The notes under the pieces are model-generated. The model searched no databases, had not been told where the DNA came from, and saw only the letters and a list, made by a program, of their open reading frames with translations. Below, one piece after another: positions 7,736 to 14,474 of a stretch of DNA of 64,000 nucleotides. Every line of letters starts with the position of its first letter. Within the stretch, counting starts at the first letter, position 1. The stretch covers positions 62,001-126,000 of the forward strand of contig DAVZID010000002.1 of assembly GCA_052273485.1 (NCBI GenBank). Direction: 5' to 3'. The position numbers and the translations under genes were made by a program. This stretch comes from Anthropogastromicrobium sp052273485 (lineage in GTDB: Bacteria > Bacillota > Clostridia > Lachnospirales > Lachnospiraceae).

Positions 7736-8827
7736 TCAGAAGGAACGGATGATTTCCTCTGTCATAGAGCGAACAACTTCGGTTGCTAACTGTACGGTAG
7801 CTTCGAAGTCATAGTAAGAAGTAATTCCGTAATGAGAATGGATATAACGAACAGGAACACCAACAACGATTACCGGGATACCATCAAGTGAGGTGTTAAT
7901 GATCGCACCATTGTTTCCGCCACCCTCACGGACAGAAGACTGTACAGCTAGTCCCTTTTCTTCAGCAAGATCTAATACGTAGCGCTGATATCTTGGGGAG
8001 CAGACAATTGATTTGTCCATAAAACGAAGCATTGGACCTTTTTTAAGAGCTGTCTGAATGGCATATGGCTCAGTAAAGGTATCATCAGCAGGGCATCCCT
8101 CGAAACACAGTGCAATTTGTGGAGCAACCTTTCCGACTGCAACCTTAACACCACGCTCGCCAAGCTCCTCTTGTGTAGATAACACACCTACCAGATCAAC
8201 ATTTAAATTCTCATCTGCGAGACGGCGCATAGTCTCAATAAGGGCAGCACAGCCAATTCGGCAGTCAAAGCCCTTTCCGATCATGACATCATGTTCCTCG
8301 TCATAGGAGAAATGTACGTCAGAAATAATAGGCTCACCAATGCGGATACCAAAGTTTTCAACAGCATCTTCCTTGCTTGTTGCACCGATATCAATTACAA
8401 GAGACTGAATCGATGTGGAACCAGCATTCTGACGCTCGGCAGGTGTCATAAAATGAGGTGGTTTAGCTGCAATTACGCCAGGAATAAAATTGCCATATTT
8501 ATTGCGTACAAGAACCTTAGATGCCGGGAGAGAATTATCGCTCCAGCCACCGAGGGAAACAAAGCGAAGTGTTCCATTTGGCTTGATTGAATGAACCATA
8601 AGTCCAACCTCATCACTATGGGCATCAAGCATAAAAACAGGCTTATTACCTGTATTGTTCTTGGAACGCAAATAGAGATTGCGCAGGCAATCCTCCTCAA
8701 CATCAGCAAATTCTGCACCATATTTTTTTGCCACAGCCACAGCCTCGTCCTCAAATCCGGATGGTGCCTTTGCATCAGACAGCTCCTGAATCATAGTAAC
8801 TGCATTTTGATCTGGTTTGATTTTCAT
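7736..8827 (-). CDS. M42 family zinc/cobalt aminopeptidase
   Basis: 363 residues. M42 enzymes (glutamyl or general aminopeptidases, often dodecameric and cytosolic) trim peptides. The di-metal ligands are recognisable: His and Asp in DAHSDEVG, Asp in GFDCRIGC, the catalytic/bridging Glu pair in QEELGERG, and the late His in RYIHSHYG. The usual ADVD-type ligand region has become FEGCPADDTF, still supplying Asp. ATG 8827 follows AAAGGG with normal spacing. The upstream side holds an isolated strong hairpin at 8963-9007. The closest annotated relatives are often misnamed endoglucanases; a peptidase role is much more likely. Confidence 0.88.
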   Translation of the reverse strand: MKIKPDQNAVTMIQELSDAKAPSGFEDEAVAVAKKYGAEFADVEEDCLRNLYLRSKNNTGNKPVFMLDAHSDEVGLMVHSIKPNGTLRFVSLGGWSDNSLPASKVLVRNKYGNFIPGVIAAKPPHFMTPAERQNAGSTSIQSLVIDIGATSKEDAVENFGIRIGEPIISDVHFSYDEEHDVMIGKGFDCRIGCAALIETMRRLADENLNVDLVGVLSTQEELGERGVKVAVGKVAPQIALCFEGCPADDTFTEPYAIQTALKKGPMLRFMDKSIVCSPRYQRYVLDLAEEKGLAVQSSVREGGGNNGAIINTSLDGIPVIVVGVPVRYIHSHYGITSYYDFEATVQLATEVVRSMTEEIIRSF

Positions 8828-8962
8828 ATCATTTTCCCTTTCTTATTAGTTAGAATATTGTATTCCTCTATATTCGAGTATCATATCATTTCTGGGGAAA
8901 AAATACAAGATAACAAAATTATTCCATGTACTATAAAAAATAGTAATAATTCCTAAAAATAT

Positions 8963-9007
8963 GGCTCTTCAGGGGTGAGTGTGGGTAAAAATCACCCCTG
9001 AAGAGCC
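8963..9007 (-). terminator. Perfect 16-bp inverted repeat upstream of M42 gene
   Basis: GGCTCTTCAGGGGTGA (8963-8978) pairs exactly with TCACCCCTGAAGAGCC (8992-9007). On the minus strand it is followed by ATATTTTTAGG, so it is terminator-like for leftward transcription, yet no minus-strand gene lies upstream of it. It could be an attenuator in the M42 leader or block antisense transcription from the hsp20 promoter region. Confidence 0.55.
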
Positions 9008-9106
9008 GAAAAAATGGCGTGATCTTATATTTAAAGAACAGCCTTTTGGTCTGGTCAAAGATAGGCAAAAAGGGAAACGATATTTTCACAAAATCTTCAC
9101 AAAAAA

Positions 9107-9149
9107 TTAGCACTCACCTCTTGACAGTGCTAATAATAAGTGCTATAGT
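9107..9149 (+). promoter_or_regulatory. CIRCE operator over hsp20 promoter
   Basis: TTAGCACTC (9107-9115), 9 nt, CAGTGCTAA (9125-9133) is the HrcA-binding CIRCE inverted repeat with one mismatch to GAGTGCTAA. The second half overlaps the -35 TTGACA (9121-9126), which is 17 nt from TATAGT (9144-9149), preceded by TG. HrcA repression released by heat is therefore expected. Confidence 0.88.
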
Positions 9150-9180
9150 ACACATAGAACAAAGGAAGGGGATAAAGAAG

Positions 9181-9225
9181 ATGCCCCTTGGAAACCTTGG
9201 TTCTGCAGCGGAAGCTGCTAAATGA
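9181..9225 (+). CDS. Leader micro-ORF 1 upstream of hsp20
   Basis: A 14-codon frame (MPLGNLGSAAEAAK) starting 32 nt after the CIRCE-controlled -10 box. AAGGAAGGGG is about 10 nt upstream of ATG 9181, a better ribosome site than most genes here have. The codons for SAAEAA form the hairpin GCAGC-GGAA-GCTGC (9205-9218) with a GNRA loop. Its stop TGA overlaps the ATG of the next micro-ORF. Function unknown; it may be a translated leader peptide. Confidence 0.4.
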   Translation: MPLGNLGSAAEAAK

Positions 9226-9287
9226 AATACCGCGCCGGAAGCGTCCGGGGTGTCAAGATAGATTGCAGCGGGCGCTGCAGGTGTTAA
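9222..9287 (+). CDS. Leader micro-ORF 2 upstream of hsp20 (basic, Cys-rich)
   Basis: A 21-codon frame starting in an ATGA overlap with micro-ORF 1, so it could be translated by coupling. It encodes a basic peptide beginning MKYRAGSVRGVK and ending DCSGRCRC, with three cysteines. Its 3' part contains a second GCAGC-N4-GCTGC hairpin (9265-9278), exactly 60 nt after the first. I know no homologue; it could also be only structured leader RNA. Confidence 0.3.
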   Translation: MKYRAGSVRGVKIDCSGRCRC

Positions 9288-9344
9288 AAAATAAAATCCA
9301 AAAGACCATTTTGGAGCATGAAGCATTGAAAGGAGATTTTGATT

Positions 9345-9794
9345 ATGTTAGTACCGAGTATTTTTGCAGATAGTTTATTTGATGATTTCTTTGGTTTTCC
9401 ATTTACGGATGATAAGAAGGCAGAGAAAAAGCTGTATGGTCACAATGCAGCAAACCTGATGAAGACCGATATTCAGGAGTACGATGACGGCTATCAGTTA
9501 GAGATTGATCTTCCGGGCTTCAAGAAAGACGAAGTACATGCCGAGTTAAAGGATGGCTATCTGGTAGTCAGCGCTGAGAAGGGTCTCGACGAGGACGAGC
9601 AGGATAAGAAGACTGGCAAGTATTTAAGAAGAGAGCGTTATGCAGGTTCCTGCCAGAGAAGCTACTATGTTGGCAAGGATATCACCGAAGAGGATATTAA
9701 GGCACAGTTCCAGCATGGTATGTTGACACTGTTTGTTCCGAAGAAGGAAGCAAAGCCGGTTGTAGAAGAGAAGAAACACATTACAATCGAATAA
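9345..9794 (+). CDS. Small heat-shock protein, Hsp20/alpha-crystallin family
   Basis: 149 residues. ATP-independent holdase chaperone that binds unfolding proteins in the cytoplasm as large oligomers. The alpha-crystallin domain spans about residues 40-140: DIQEYDDGYQLEIDLPGFKKDEV opens it, GYLVVSAEK follows, and GMLTLFVPKKE carries the A-x-G-x-L-type end before a short KKHITIE tail with an IxI-like motif. ATG 9345 has AGGAG 9 nt upstream. The gene sits behind a CIRCE-controlled promoter and an unusual ~200-nt leader with micro-ORFs and hairpins, including CCAAAA/TTTTGG (9298-9314) close to the ribosome site. Confidence 0.93.
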   Translation: MLVPSIFADSLFDDFFGFPFTDDKKAEKKLYGHNAANLMKTDIQEYDDGYQLEIDLPGFKKDEVHAELKDGYLVVSAEKGLDEDEQDKKTGKYLRRERYAGSCQRSYYVGKDITEEDIKAQFQHGMLTLFVPKKEAKPVVEEKKHITIE

Positions 9795-9867
9795 ATATAA
9801 AACAGAAATCAAATTGCAAATGACCGATCGAAATACAACAACAAAATCAATTGTAATTTGAATTAGT

Positions 9868-9905
9868 AAGTGGGGCGCATCCGAGAGGGTGCGCCTTATT
9901 TTATT
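9868..9905 (+). terminator. Terminator after hsp20
   Basis: GGCGCA...TGCGCC with flanking AAG/CTT pairs and a GAGA loop, followed by TTATTTTATTT. Confidence 0.75.
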
Positions 9906-9928
9906 TGATAGAAAAGACAAGAAAATTG

Positions 9929-9937
9929 TGGTATGAT
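9929..9937 (+). promoter_or_regulatory. Extended -10 promoter for HAD gene
   Basis: TGG-TATGAT at 9929-9937 is an extended -10. No good -35 is found at 17 nt; TTGATA at 9905 is 21 nt away. Confidence 0.4.
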
Positions 9938-10048
9938 TATTTTTGCCCTAGCATTGCATTGAAAAGAAAGTGGGGCATGGAAAAATCAAAACGATCGAAA
10001 CAACGTAACTTCGATAAGAAAGCTAAGGAAGTGAGGAGAGAGGTTTGC

Positions 10049-10789
10049 ATGAACAAATTTTCAGATGAGAAAACAACAATATTGAATCATTTTAATGATT
10101 CTAATAATTTGAATAATAAGGAAGCGAACGGGTGGGCCAACATCCACGGTGCGATTTTTGATGTGGATGGCACACTTCTTAACTCGATGGTAATCTGGGA
10201 GGAGGCAGCGGTGCGCTATCTGCATAGCCTCGGACTAGAGCCAGAAGAAAATCTTTCGGAAAAGATTATGACGATGTCGATGGAAGAGGGCGCAGACTAT
10301 GTGATTGAACATTATGGTGTCAATCTGACGAGAAAAGAGATTTTAAATGGTATTCGAGAGCTGATTCGTGGCTTTTACGAGGATGAGGTGCAGCTAAAGC
10401 CAGGCGTGGAACAAGTAATTAAGTTACTTGCAGCAAAAGAGATTCCAATGATCATCGCAACTTCAAGTGACGCTGAGTGCGTCATAGCAGGCTTAAAGCG
10501 TCTGGGCGTTTGGACGTATTTTAAAGGAATTTTGACCTGCACCGATATCGGAAAGGGAAAAACAGAGCCCGATATTTATCTTGCTGCTGCAAAAGAGATA
10601 GGAAGCAGTCCTTCCGAAACGATTGTATTTGAGGATGCACTTCATGCAATCATTACTGCAAAAAATGCAGGCTTTATCACAGCAGGTATTTATGATTCTT
10701 ATAATCAGGATGAAGAGAAGATTCGTAAGATCGCAGATTACTACTATAAGAGATGGGCTGAAGTAAGCGAAGCAATGCTGAAAAAATAA
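10049..10789 (+). CDS. HAD-superfamily hydrolase (beta-phosphoglucomutase/phosphatase-like)
   Basis: 246 residues, cytoplasmic. The nucleophile motif is FDVDGTLLNS; motif II is IIATSSD; the motif III Lys lies in GKGKTEPDIYL; motif IV is VFEDALHAIITAKNAGF. An alpha-helical C1 cap lies between motifs I and II, as in beta-phosphoglucomutase and sugar phosphatases (subfamily IA). The substrate is probably a small phosphorylated sugar, but cannot be read from sequence. ATG 10049 is chosen for the GAGGAGAGAGG ribosome site; the frame is open upstream to 9905 but without a site. Residues 1-28 before FDVDGT are an Asn-rich, low-complexity lead. Confidence 0.85.
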   Translation: MNKFSDEKTTILNHFNDSNNLNNKEANGWANIHGAIFDVDGTLLNSMVIWEEAAVRYLHSLGLEPEENLSEKIMTMSMEEGADYVIEHYGVNLTRKEILNGIRELIRGFYEDEVQLKPGVEQVIKLLAAKEIPMIIATSSDAECVIAGLKRLGVWTYFKGILTCTDIGKGKTEPDIYLAAAKEIGSSPSETIVFEDALHAIITAKNAGFITAGIYDSYNQDEEKIRKIADYYYKRWAEVSEAMLKK

Positions 10790-10839
10790 AATTAACGTCA
10801 TTATTCAGAACACATTCACAAATCAACAAATAATGAAAA

Positions 10840-10876
10840 AACCGCTTTCCGGTCACGAGTTTCCCGAAAAGCGGTT
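10840..10876 (-). terminator. Terminator of the tRNA operon
   Basis: On the minus strand AACCGCTTT...AAAGCGGTT followed by TTTTTTCATT. It lies ~90 nt past tRNA-Leu and is also convergent to the HAD gene. Confidence 0.75.
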
Positions 10877-10963
10877 AAAAACAAAAAATAACAAAAAAAA
10901 AAAAATAAAATAAAACGAAAATGAGAAAATGAAAAACAGCAATCTCTCGATTACTGTTTTCAA

Positions 10964-11049
10964 TGCCGCAGACCGGAATCGAACCGGTACGGGTATCACT
11001 ACCCACGGGATTTTAAGTCCCGGGCGTCTGCCAGTTCCGCCACTGCGGC
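10964..11049 (-). tRNA. tRNA-Leu (anticodon TAA)
   Basis: 86 nt on the minus strand with acceptor GCCGCAG/CTGCGGC, D arm, anticodon stem CGGGA/TCCCG around CTTAAAA (anticodon TAA, reads UUA), a long class II variable arm (TGGGTAGTGATACCC) and T arm GGTTCGATTCC. The discriminator is A. CCA is not encoded. Confidence 0.95.
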
Positions 11050-11070
11050 ATAGCTTCTTGCGAAGCTTAA

Positions 11071-11152
11071 TGGATGGAGGTGGATTCGAACCACCGAAGC
11101 GTGTTGCAGCAGATTTACAGTCTGTCCCCTTTGGCCACTCGGGAATCCATCC
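11071..11152 (-). tRNA. tRNA-Tyr (anticodon GTA)
   Basis: 82 nt on the minus strand: acceptor GGATGGA/TCCATCC, anticodon loop CTGTAAA (GTA), class II variable arm, T arm GGTTCGAATCC, discriminator A, no encoded CCA. It is cotranscribed with tRNA-Leu, separated by a short AAGCTTC/GAAGCTT hairpin (about 11051-11068), a likely processing signal. Confidence 0.95.
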
Positions 11153-11185
11153 GTGTCATGTTTTGTATTTCCTTGACAGTTATGT

Positions 11186-11214
11186 ATGATACCACAACTC
11201 CAAATAAAATGCAA
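11186..11214 (-). promoter_or_regulatory. Promoter of the tRNA-Tyr/tRNA-Leu operon
   Basis: On the minus strand TTGCAT (11214-11209), a 17-nt spacer, TATCAT (11191-11186), about 34 nt upstream of the tRNA-Tyr 5' end. Confidence 0.7.
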
Positions 11215-11420
11215 GCACTTTTTTGAAAAATTTCAATTTTTTTTTCAAATCCTTATTTTTTAATACACAGAGATCAGTTTGTCTAATTTTGGACACTGTG
11301 AAACCTTTGTCTATTGAAGGCATAAACGAAAAAAATTATAATCGAGTGTGCGAATTATAATGGATTACAGTTTTTGGAAACAGTTTAATAGAAAATTTTC
11401 TTTTCTTTTCCATATAAAAC

Positions 11421-11429
11421 TGGTATACT
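11421..11429 (+). promoter_or_regulatory. Extended -10 promoter of the atp operon
   Basis: TGG-TATACT at 11421-11429 with no clear -35. The start site would fall near 11436. The AT-rich stretch 11215-11420 otherwise holds nothing I can name. Confidence 0.5.
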
Positions 11430-11462
11430 AATTAGCAAATGGTGAAAGGATGGTGTCTGTTT

Positions 11463-11687
11463 GTGATTATTCAGTTAGGTCTGACACTTGTGATCCCTCT
11501 CCTTGCTTGTCTGTATTTTTGTTACTGGCTTTGTGAGCATACGGGTGTGGGTAGCTGGGTCTATATCGTTGGTCTGATTCTTGGGATTGGAGCCGGCATT
11601 ATGACTTGGTATAAGCTGTATCTGCGCTCCAAAGCACATAATAAAAAAAAGGACAGAAAACCATTCGGATTCAATGATCATATTTAA
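11463..11687 (+). CDS. atpZ: AtpZ/AtpI-type small membrane protein (ATPase gene 1)
   Basis: About 74 residues with two membrane segments (IIQLGLTLVIPLLACLYFCY and WVYIVGLILGIGAGIMTWY) and a basic tail, the pattern of the AtpZ/ATPase_gene1 family that opens many Firmicute atp operons and is linked to Mg2+ or Ca2+ uptake or c-ring assembly. The ATG at 11439 would lie only ~3 nt after the predicted transcription start and has no ribosome site, so GTG 11463 behind AAAGGA (11445-11450) is preferred. The family glycine motif LGIGAG is present. Confidence 0.65.
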   Translation: MIIQLGLTLVIPLLACLYFCYWLCEHTGVGSWVYIVGLILGIGAGIMTWYKLYLRSKAHNKKKDRKPFGFNDHI

Positions 11688-11708
11688 AAAGAAAGGGAAG
11701 GTGAGAGA

Positions 11709-12182
11709 ATGAGAAGTGTATCTCCTGCGGTAAAGCAGGAAACGATCCGGATTGCGTCCGGAACGGCCATTGGTGTCGTATTGATGTGGATTGTATTTTT
11801 CGTCCTTCATCAAGCTATGCCAGAAAAAATACCGTTTGATTACACGGTATTTCTTGCCGGTATCGGCGGTCTGATCTTCGCAGTCGGAAATTTCTTTCTG
11901 ATGGGCCTTACCGTTCAGAAGGTAGCTGCTGAGACCGACGAGGGCAGGGCGCGCCAGCGAATGCAGGTTAGTCAGCGTCAGCGAACGCTTTTGATGCTTG
12001 CATGGGGCATTGTGGCACTTGCAGCTCCTTGCTTTAACGGAGCGGCCGGAATCATCCCGCTTCTGTTTCCTAGTATGGTAATTAAGATCTATTATCTTAC
12101 CATCGGAAAAAATAAGCTTGCGCAGGAAAAAAGGGACAGTCAGGCAGCTGCCCCCACAGCTGGGAAAGGAAGTGAGAAGTAA
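11709..12182 (+). CDS. atpI: ATP synthase subunit I-like protein
   Basis: 157 residues with about four membrane segments (residues 14-35, 45-66, 93-110 and 113-130) and a charged Ala/Pro C-terminal tail. Position between atpZ and atpB and the overall pattern match AtpI, a non-essential assembly helper for the c-ring. Sequence conservation of this family is low, so the assignment rests mainly on context. ATG 11709 follows AAGGTGAG; the gene ends 3 nt before atpB. Confidence 0.7.
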   Translation: MRSVSPAVKQETIRIASGTAIGVVLMWIVFFVLHQAMPEKIPFDYTVFLAGIGGLIFAVGNFFLMGLTVQKVAAETDEGRARQRMQVSQRQRTLLMLAWGIVALAAPCFNGAAGIIPLLFPSMVIKIYYLTIGKNKLAQEKRDSQAAAPTAGKGSEK

Positions 12183-12185
12183 ACA

Positions 12186-12950
12186 ATGGATTTTGACATT
12201 TCAGGAGCTCAGGTGTTTTTTACAATCCCGACAAACATTCCAATTTTGGGTGATCTGCAGATCAGTGAGACCATGGTAGTCAGTTGGCTCGTAATGGCGA
12301 TTATCGCCGTGCTTTGTCTATGGCTGACGCACGATCTGAAGGTGACAAATATCTCAAAACGTCAGGCGGTGGCTGAGTTTCTGGTAGAAAAGGCAAACAA
12401 CTTTGTGCGCGGCAACACGGGTGGTCGTAAGTTTGACTATATGATTCCGTTTATCGCGGCACTGTTTACCACCAGTGTATTTTCAAATCTGATCAGTCTT
12501 CTTGGTCTTCGAAGCCCGACAGCCGATCTTTCGACTGAGGCAGCATGGGCAGTGGTTGTATTTATAATGATCACGGCAAAGAAGATTCAGACAAATAAGC
12601 TTAGCGGATATTTAAAGGGCTTTACACAGCCAATTCCAGTTATGACGCCGTTTAACATTTTGTCTGAGCTAGCAACACCAGTCAGCATGGCATGCCGTCA
12701 TTTTGGAAATATTCTGTCTGGTGTCGTTATTGATGGTTTGATTTACGCAGCGCTTGCAACTGCAACAAAGGCGTTGTTTGGTCTGATTCCTGGCGCAGTA
12801 GGCAATGTGCTTGGAACAATTCCGTTTTTGTCGGTGGGTCTTCCGGCAATTACATCTTTATATTTTGACTGGTTCTCAGGTGTTATGCAGGCATTCATTT
12901 TCTGTATGCTGACGATCATGTACATTGCAAACGCCGCAGAAGAGGGCTGA
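12186..12950 (+). CDS. atpB: F1Fo ATP synthase subunit a
   Basis: 254 residues, five to six membrane segments. This stator subunit forms the ion half-channels. The essential arginine is in SMACRHFGNILSG, matching aArg210 of E. coli (LRLFGN). The C-terminal helix ends FWFxxMQAFIFCMLTIMYIANA-like (here DWFSGVMQAFIFCML), the second family block. It is 3 nt downstream of atpI and 39 nt before atpE. Together with the c subunit it is expected to conduct Na+. Confidence 0.93.
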   Translation: MDFDISGAQVFFTIPTNIPILGDLQISETMVVSWLVMAIIAVLCLWLTHDLKVTNISKRQAVAEFLVEKANNFVRGNTGGRKFDYMIPFIAALFTTSVFSNLISLLGLRSPTADLSTEAAWAVVVFIMITAKKIQTNKLSGYLKGFTQPIPVMTPFNILSELATPVSMACRHFGNILSGVVIDGLIYAALATATKALFGLIPGAVGNVLGTIPFLSVGLPAITSLYFDWFSGVMQAFIFCMLTIMYIANAAEEG

Positions 12951-12989
12951 TAAAAAAGCAAAATGCTTTATTAACAGGAGGAAAAAAGA

Positions 12990-13268
12990 ATGGATTTTAC
13001 AGTATTGGCTAAAGGTATTGCTCTTGCAGGTTGTGCAATCGGTGCAGGTTGCTCTCTGATCGCAGGTATTGGACCTGGTATTGGTGAAGGTAACGCAGTA
13101 GCAAAGGCTCTTGAGGCAATTGGACGTCAGCCAGAGTGCAAGGGTGATGTTACCAGTACCATGCTTCTTGGTTGTGCCGTTGCAGAGACCACTGGTATTT
13201 ACGGTTTCGTTACCGGTCTTCTTCTGATCTTCGTTGCACCGGGTATGTTCATGAACTTCTTAGGCTAA
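12990..13268 (+). CDS. atpE: F1Fo ATP synthase subunit c, two-carboxylate Na+ type
   Basis: 92 residues forming a two-helix hairpin, with the polar loop R46-Q47-P48. Na+-binding residues of Ilyobacter-type rotors are present: Glu66 in AETTGIY, Thr67, Thr68 and Tyr71. The position usually held by Gln32 is Glu33 here (GIGPGIGEGN), so each site has two carboxylates, the arrangement described for the Fusobacterium nucleatum c-ring. A strong ribosome site AGGAGG precedes ATG 12990. The 97-nt gap to atpF contains an AATTCTG/CAGAATT stem, possibly an mRNA-stabilising element that raises c-subunit output. Confidence 0.95.
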   Translation: MDFTVLAKGIALAGCAIGAGCSLIAGIGPGIGEGNAVAKALEAIGRQPECKGDVTSTMLLGCAVAETTGIYGFVTGLLLIFVAPGMFMNFLG

Positions 13269-13365
13269 TTCAAGAATTAAAAGAAACGTAACACATTTGA
13301 ATTCTGAAAAGACAATGAAAAAAAGAAACGTTGCTATCAGAATTAAGGAAAGGCATGGTTGACAC

Positions 13366-13872
13366 ATGAAGGAAGTACAGGAACTGGTAGGAATTGTGCC
13401 GTGGACATTCGTTGCACAGATCTGTAATTTGTTTCTGACTGTTTTTCTGGTGAAGAAATTCCTTTTTGACCGTATTAATAAGGTAGTGGAAGAGAGAAAG
13501 CAGATGGCAGACTCTCAGATTGCAGATGCGACAAAGGCAAAAGAAGAAGCTCAGTCGATGCGCGACCAGTACGAGGCAAGCATTTCCAATGCAAAGGATG
13601 AGGCAAGACAGATCATTGCCGATGCACAGAAAACAGCTACTGAGAAGAGCGAGGCGATTGTTGCCGATGCAAAGAAGGAAGCCGTTGCTCTTAAGGAGAA
13701 GGCATCTGCCGATATCGCACAGGAGCGCACTGCTGCATTCCAGCAGATGAAGTCTGAGATCGGTGACATTGCCGTATCCATTGCCGGAAAGGTGATCGAA
13801 AAGGAAGTTAAGGAAGCAGATCATCAGAAACTGATTGATGAGTTTATTTCAGATGTAGGTGAGGCATCATGA
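13366..13872 (+). CDS. atpF: F1Fo ATP synthase subunit b
   Basis: 168 residues: one N-terminal membrane helix (residues 12-32, FVAQICNLFLTVFLV) followed by a long charged coiled coil (about 40-160) rich in Ala/Lys/Glu, which forms the peripheral stalk. ATG 13366 with AAGGAAAGG upstream. It overlaps atpH by 4 nt (ATGA), implying coupled translation. Confidence 0.92.
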   Translation: MKEVQELVGIVPWTFVAQICNLFLTVFLVKKFLFDRINKVVEERKQMADSQIADATKAKEEAQSMRDQYEASISNAKDEARQIIADAQKTATEKSEAIVADAKKEAVALKEKASADIAQERTAAFQQMKSEIGDIAVSIAGKVIEKEVKEADHQKLIDEFISDVGEAS

Positions 13873-14414
13873 CAAAAACCGGAAAGCTATATGGAGACAG
13901 TCTGTATGACTTAGCGCTTGAAAAGGACAGAGAACAGAGTGGCTACAGCAAGGAACTTCTTGGCGAGCTTAGCATTGTAAAGAGTCTGTTTGTCCAGAAT
14001 CCGGATTACATCAGATTGCTGCAGGAGCCTTCGATTCCGAGAAAAACAAGGCTTGGGCTGATCGATAAGGCATTTGGTACCCAGGCAGATGAGTATCTTG
14101 TGAATTTTTTGAAGCTCCTGTGTGAAGAGGAACTTTTGTCCGAATTTTCAGGTTGTGAGGAAGAATACAGACAGCGTTTTCAGAAGGACCACAACATTGC
14201 CGAGGCACATGTTGTCAGCGCCGTTGCACTTAGTAAGGAGCAGGCTGCAGCGCTTAAGGCAAAGCTAGAGGAGGTCTGGAAAAAGGAAATCATACTCATT
14301 ACAAAGACCGATCCAAGTCTTATGGGTGGTATGAAAGTAGAAATAGAAGGACGGCAGTTGGACGGAAGTGTCCGCAGCCGATTGGAGAGACTGCATAAGC
14401 TGATTGAAGAGTAA
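13869..14414 (+). CDS. atpH: F1Fo ATP synthase subunit delta
   Basis: 181 residues. It links the peripheral stalk to the F1 head (OSCP family). The N-terminal helical domain starts with GKLYGDSLYDLALEK; the conserved C-terminal motif is IILITKTDPSLMGGMKVEIEGRQLDGSVRSRLERL. It starts within the atpF stop. The next gene begins 60 nt later with GTGAGGA as ribosome site. Confidence 0.92.
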   Translation: MTKTGKLYGDSLYDLALEKDREQSGYSKELLGELSIVKSLFVQNPDYIRLLQEPSIPRKTRLGLIDKAFGTQADEYLVNFLKLLCEEELLSEFSGCEEEYRQRFQKDHNIAEAHVVSAVALSKEQAAALKAKLEEVWKKEIILITKTDPSLMGGMKVEIEGRQLDGSVRSRLERLHKLIEE

Positions 14415-14474
14415 ATGATGAGATCAGCAAAGCCGATAAAATGAAGAAGCATATGCAGAAGTGAGGACGAACGA

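Noticed and set aside
9114..9326. Antisense 70-codon frame over the hsp20 leader
   Set aside because: No ribosome site or promoter on that strand; it exists because the leader is GC-rich with alternating repeats.
11439..11462. ATG 11439 as start of the first atp gene
   Set aside because: It lies about 3 nt after the predicted transcription start and lacks a ribosome site; GTG 11463 has one.
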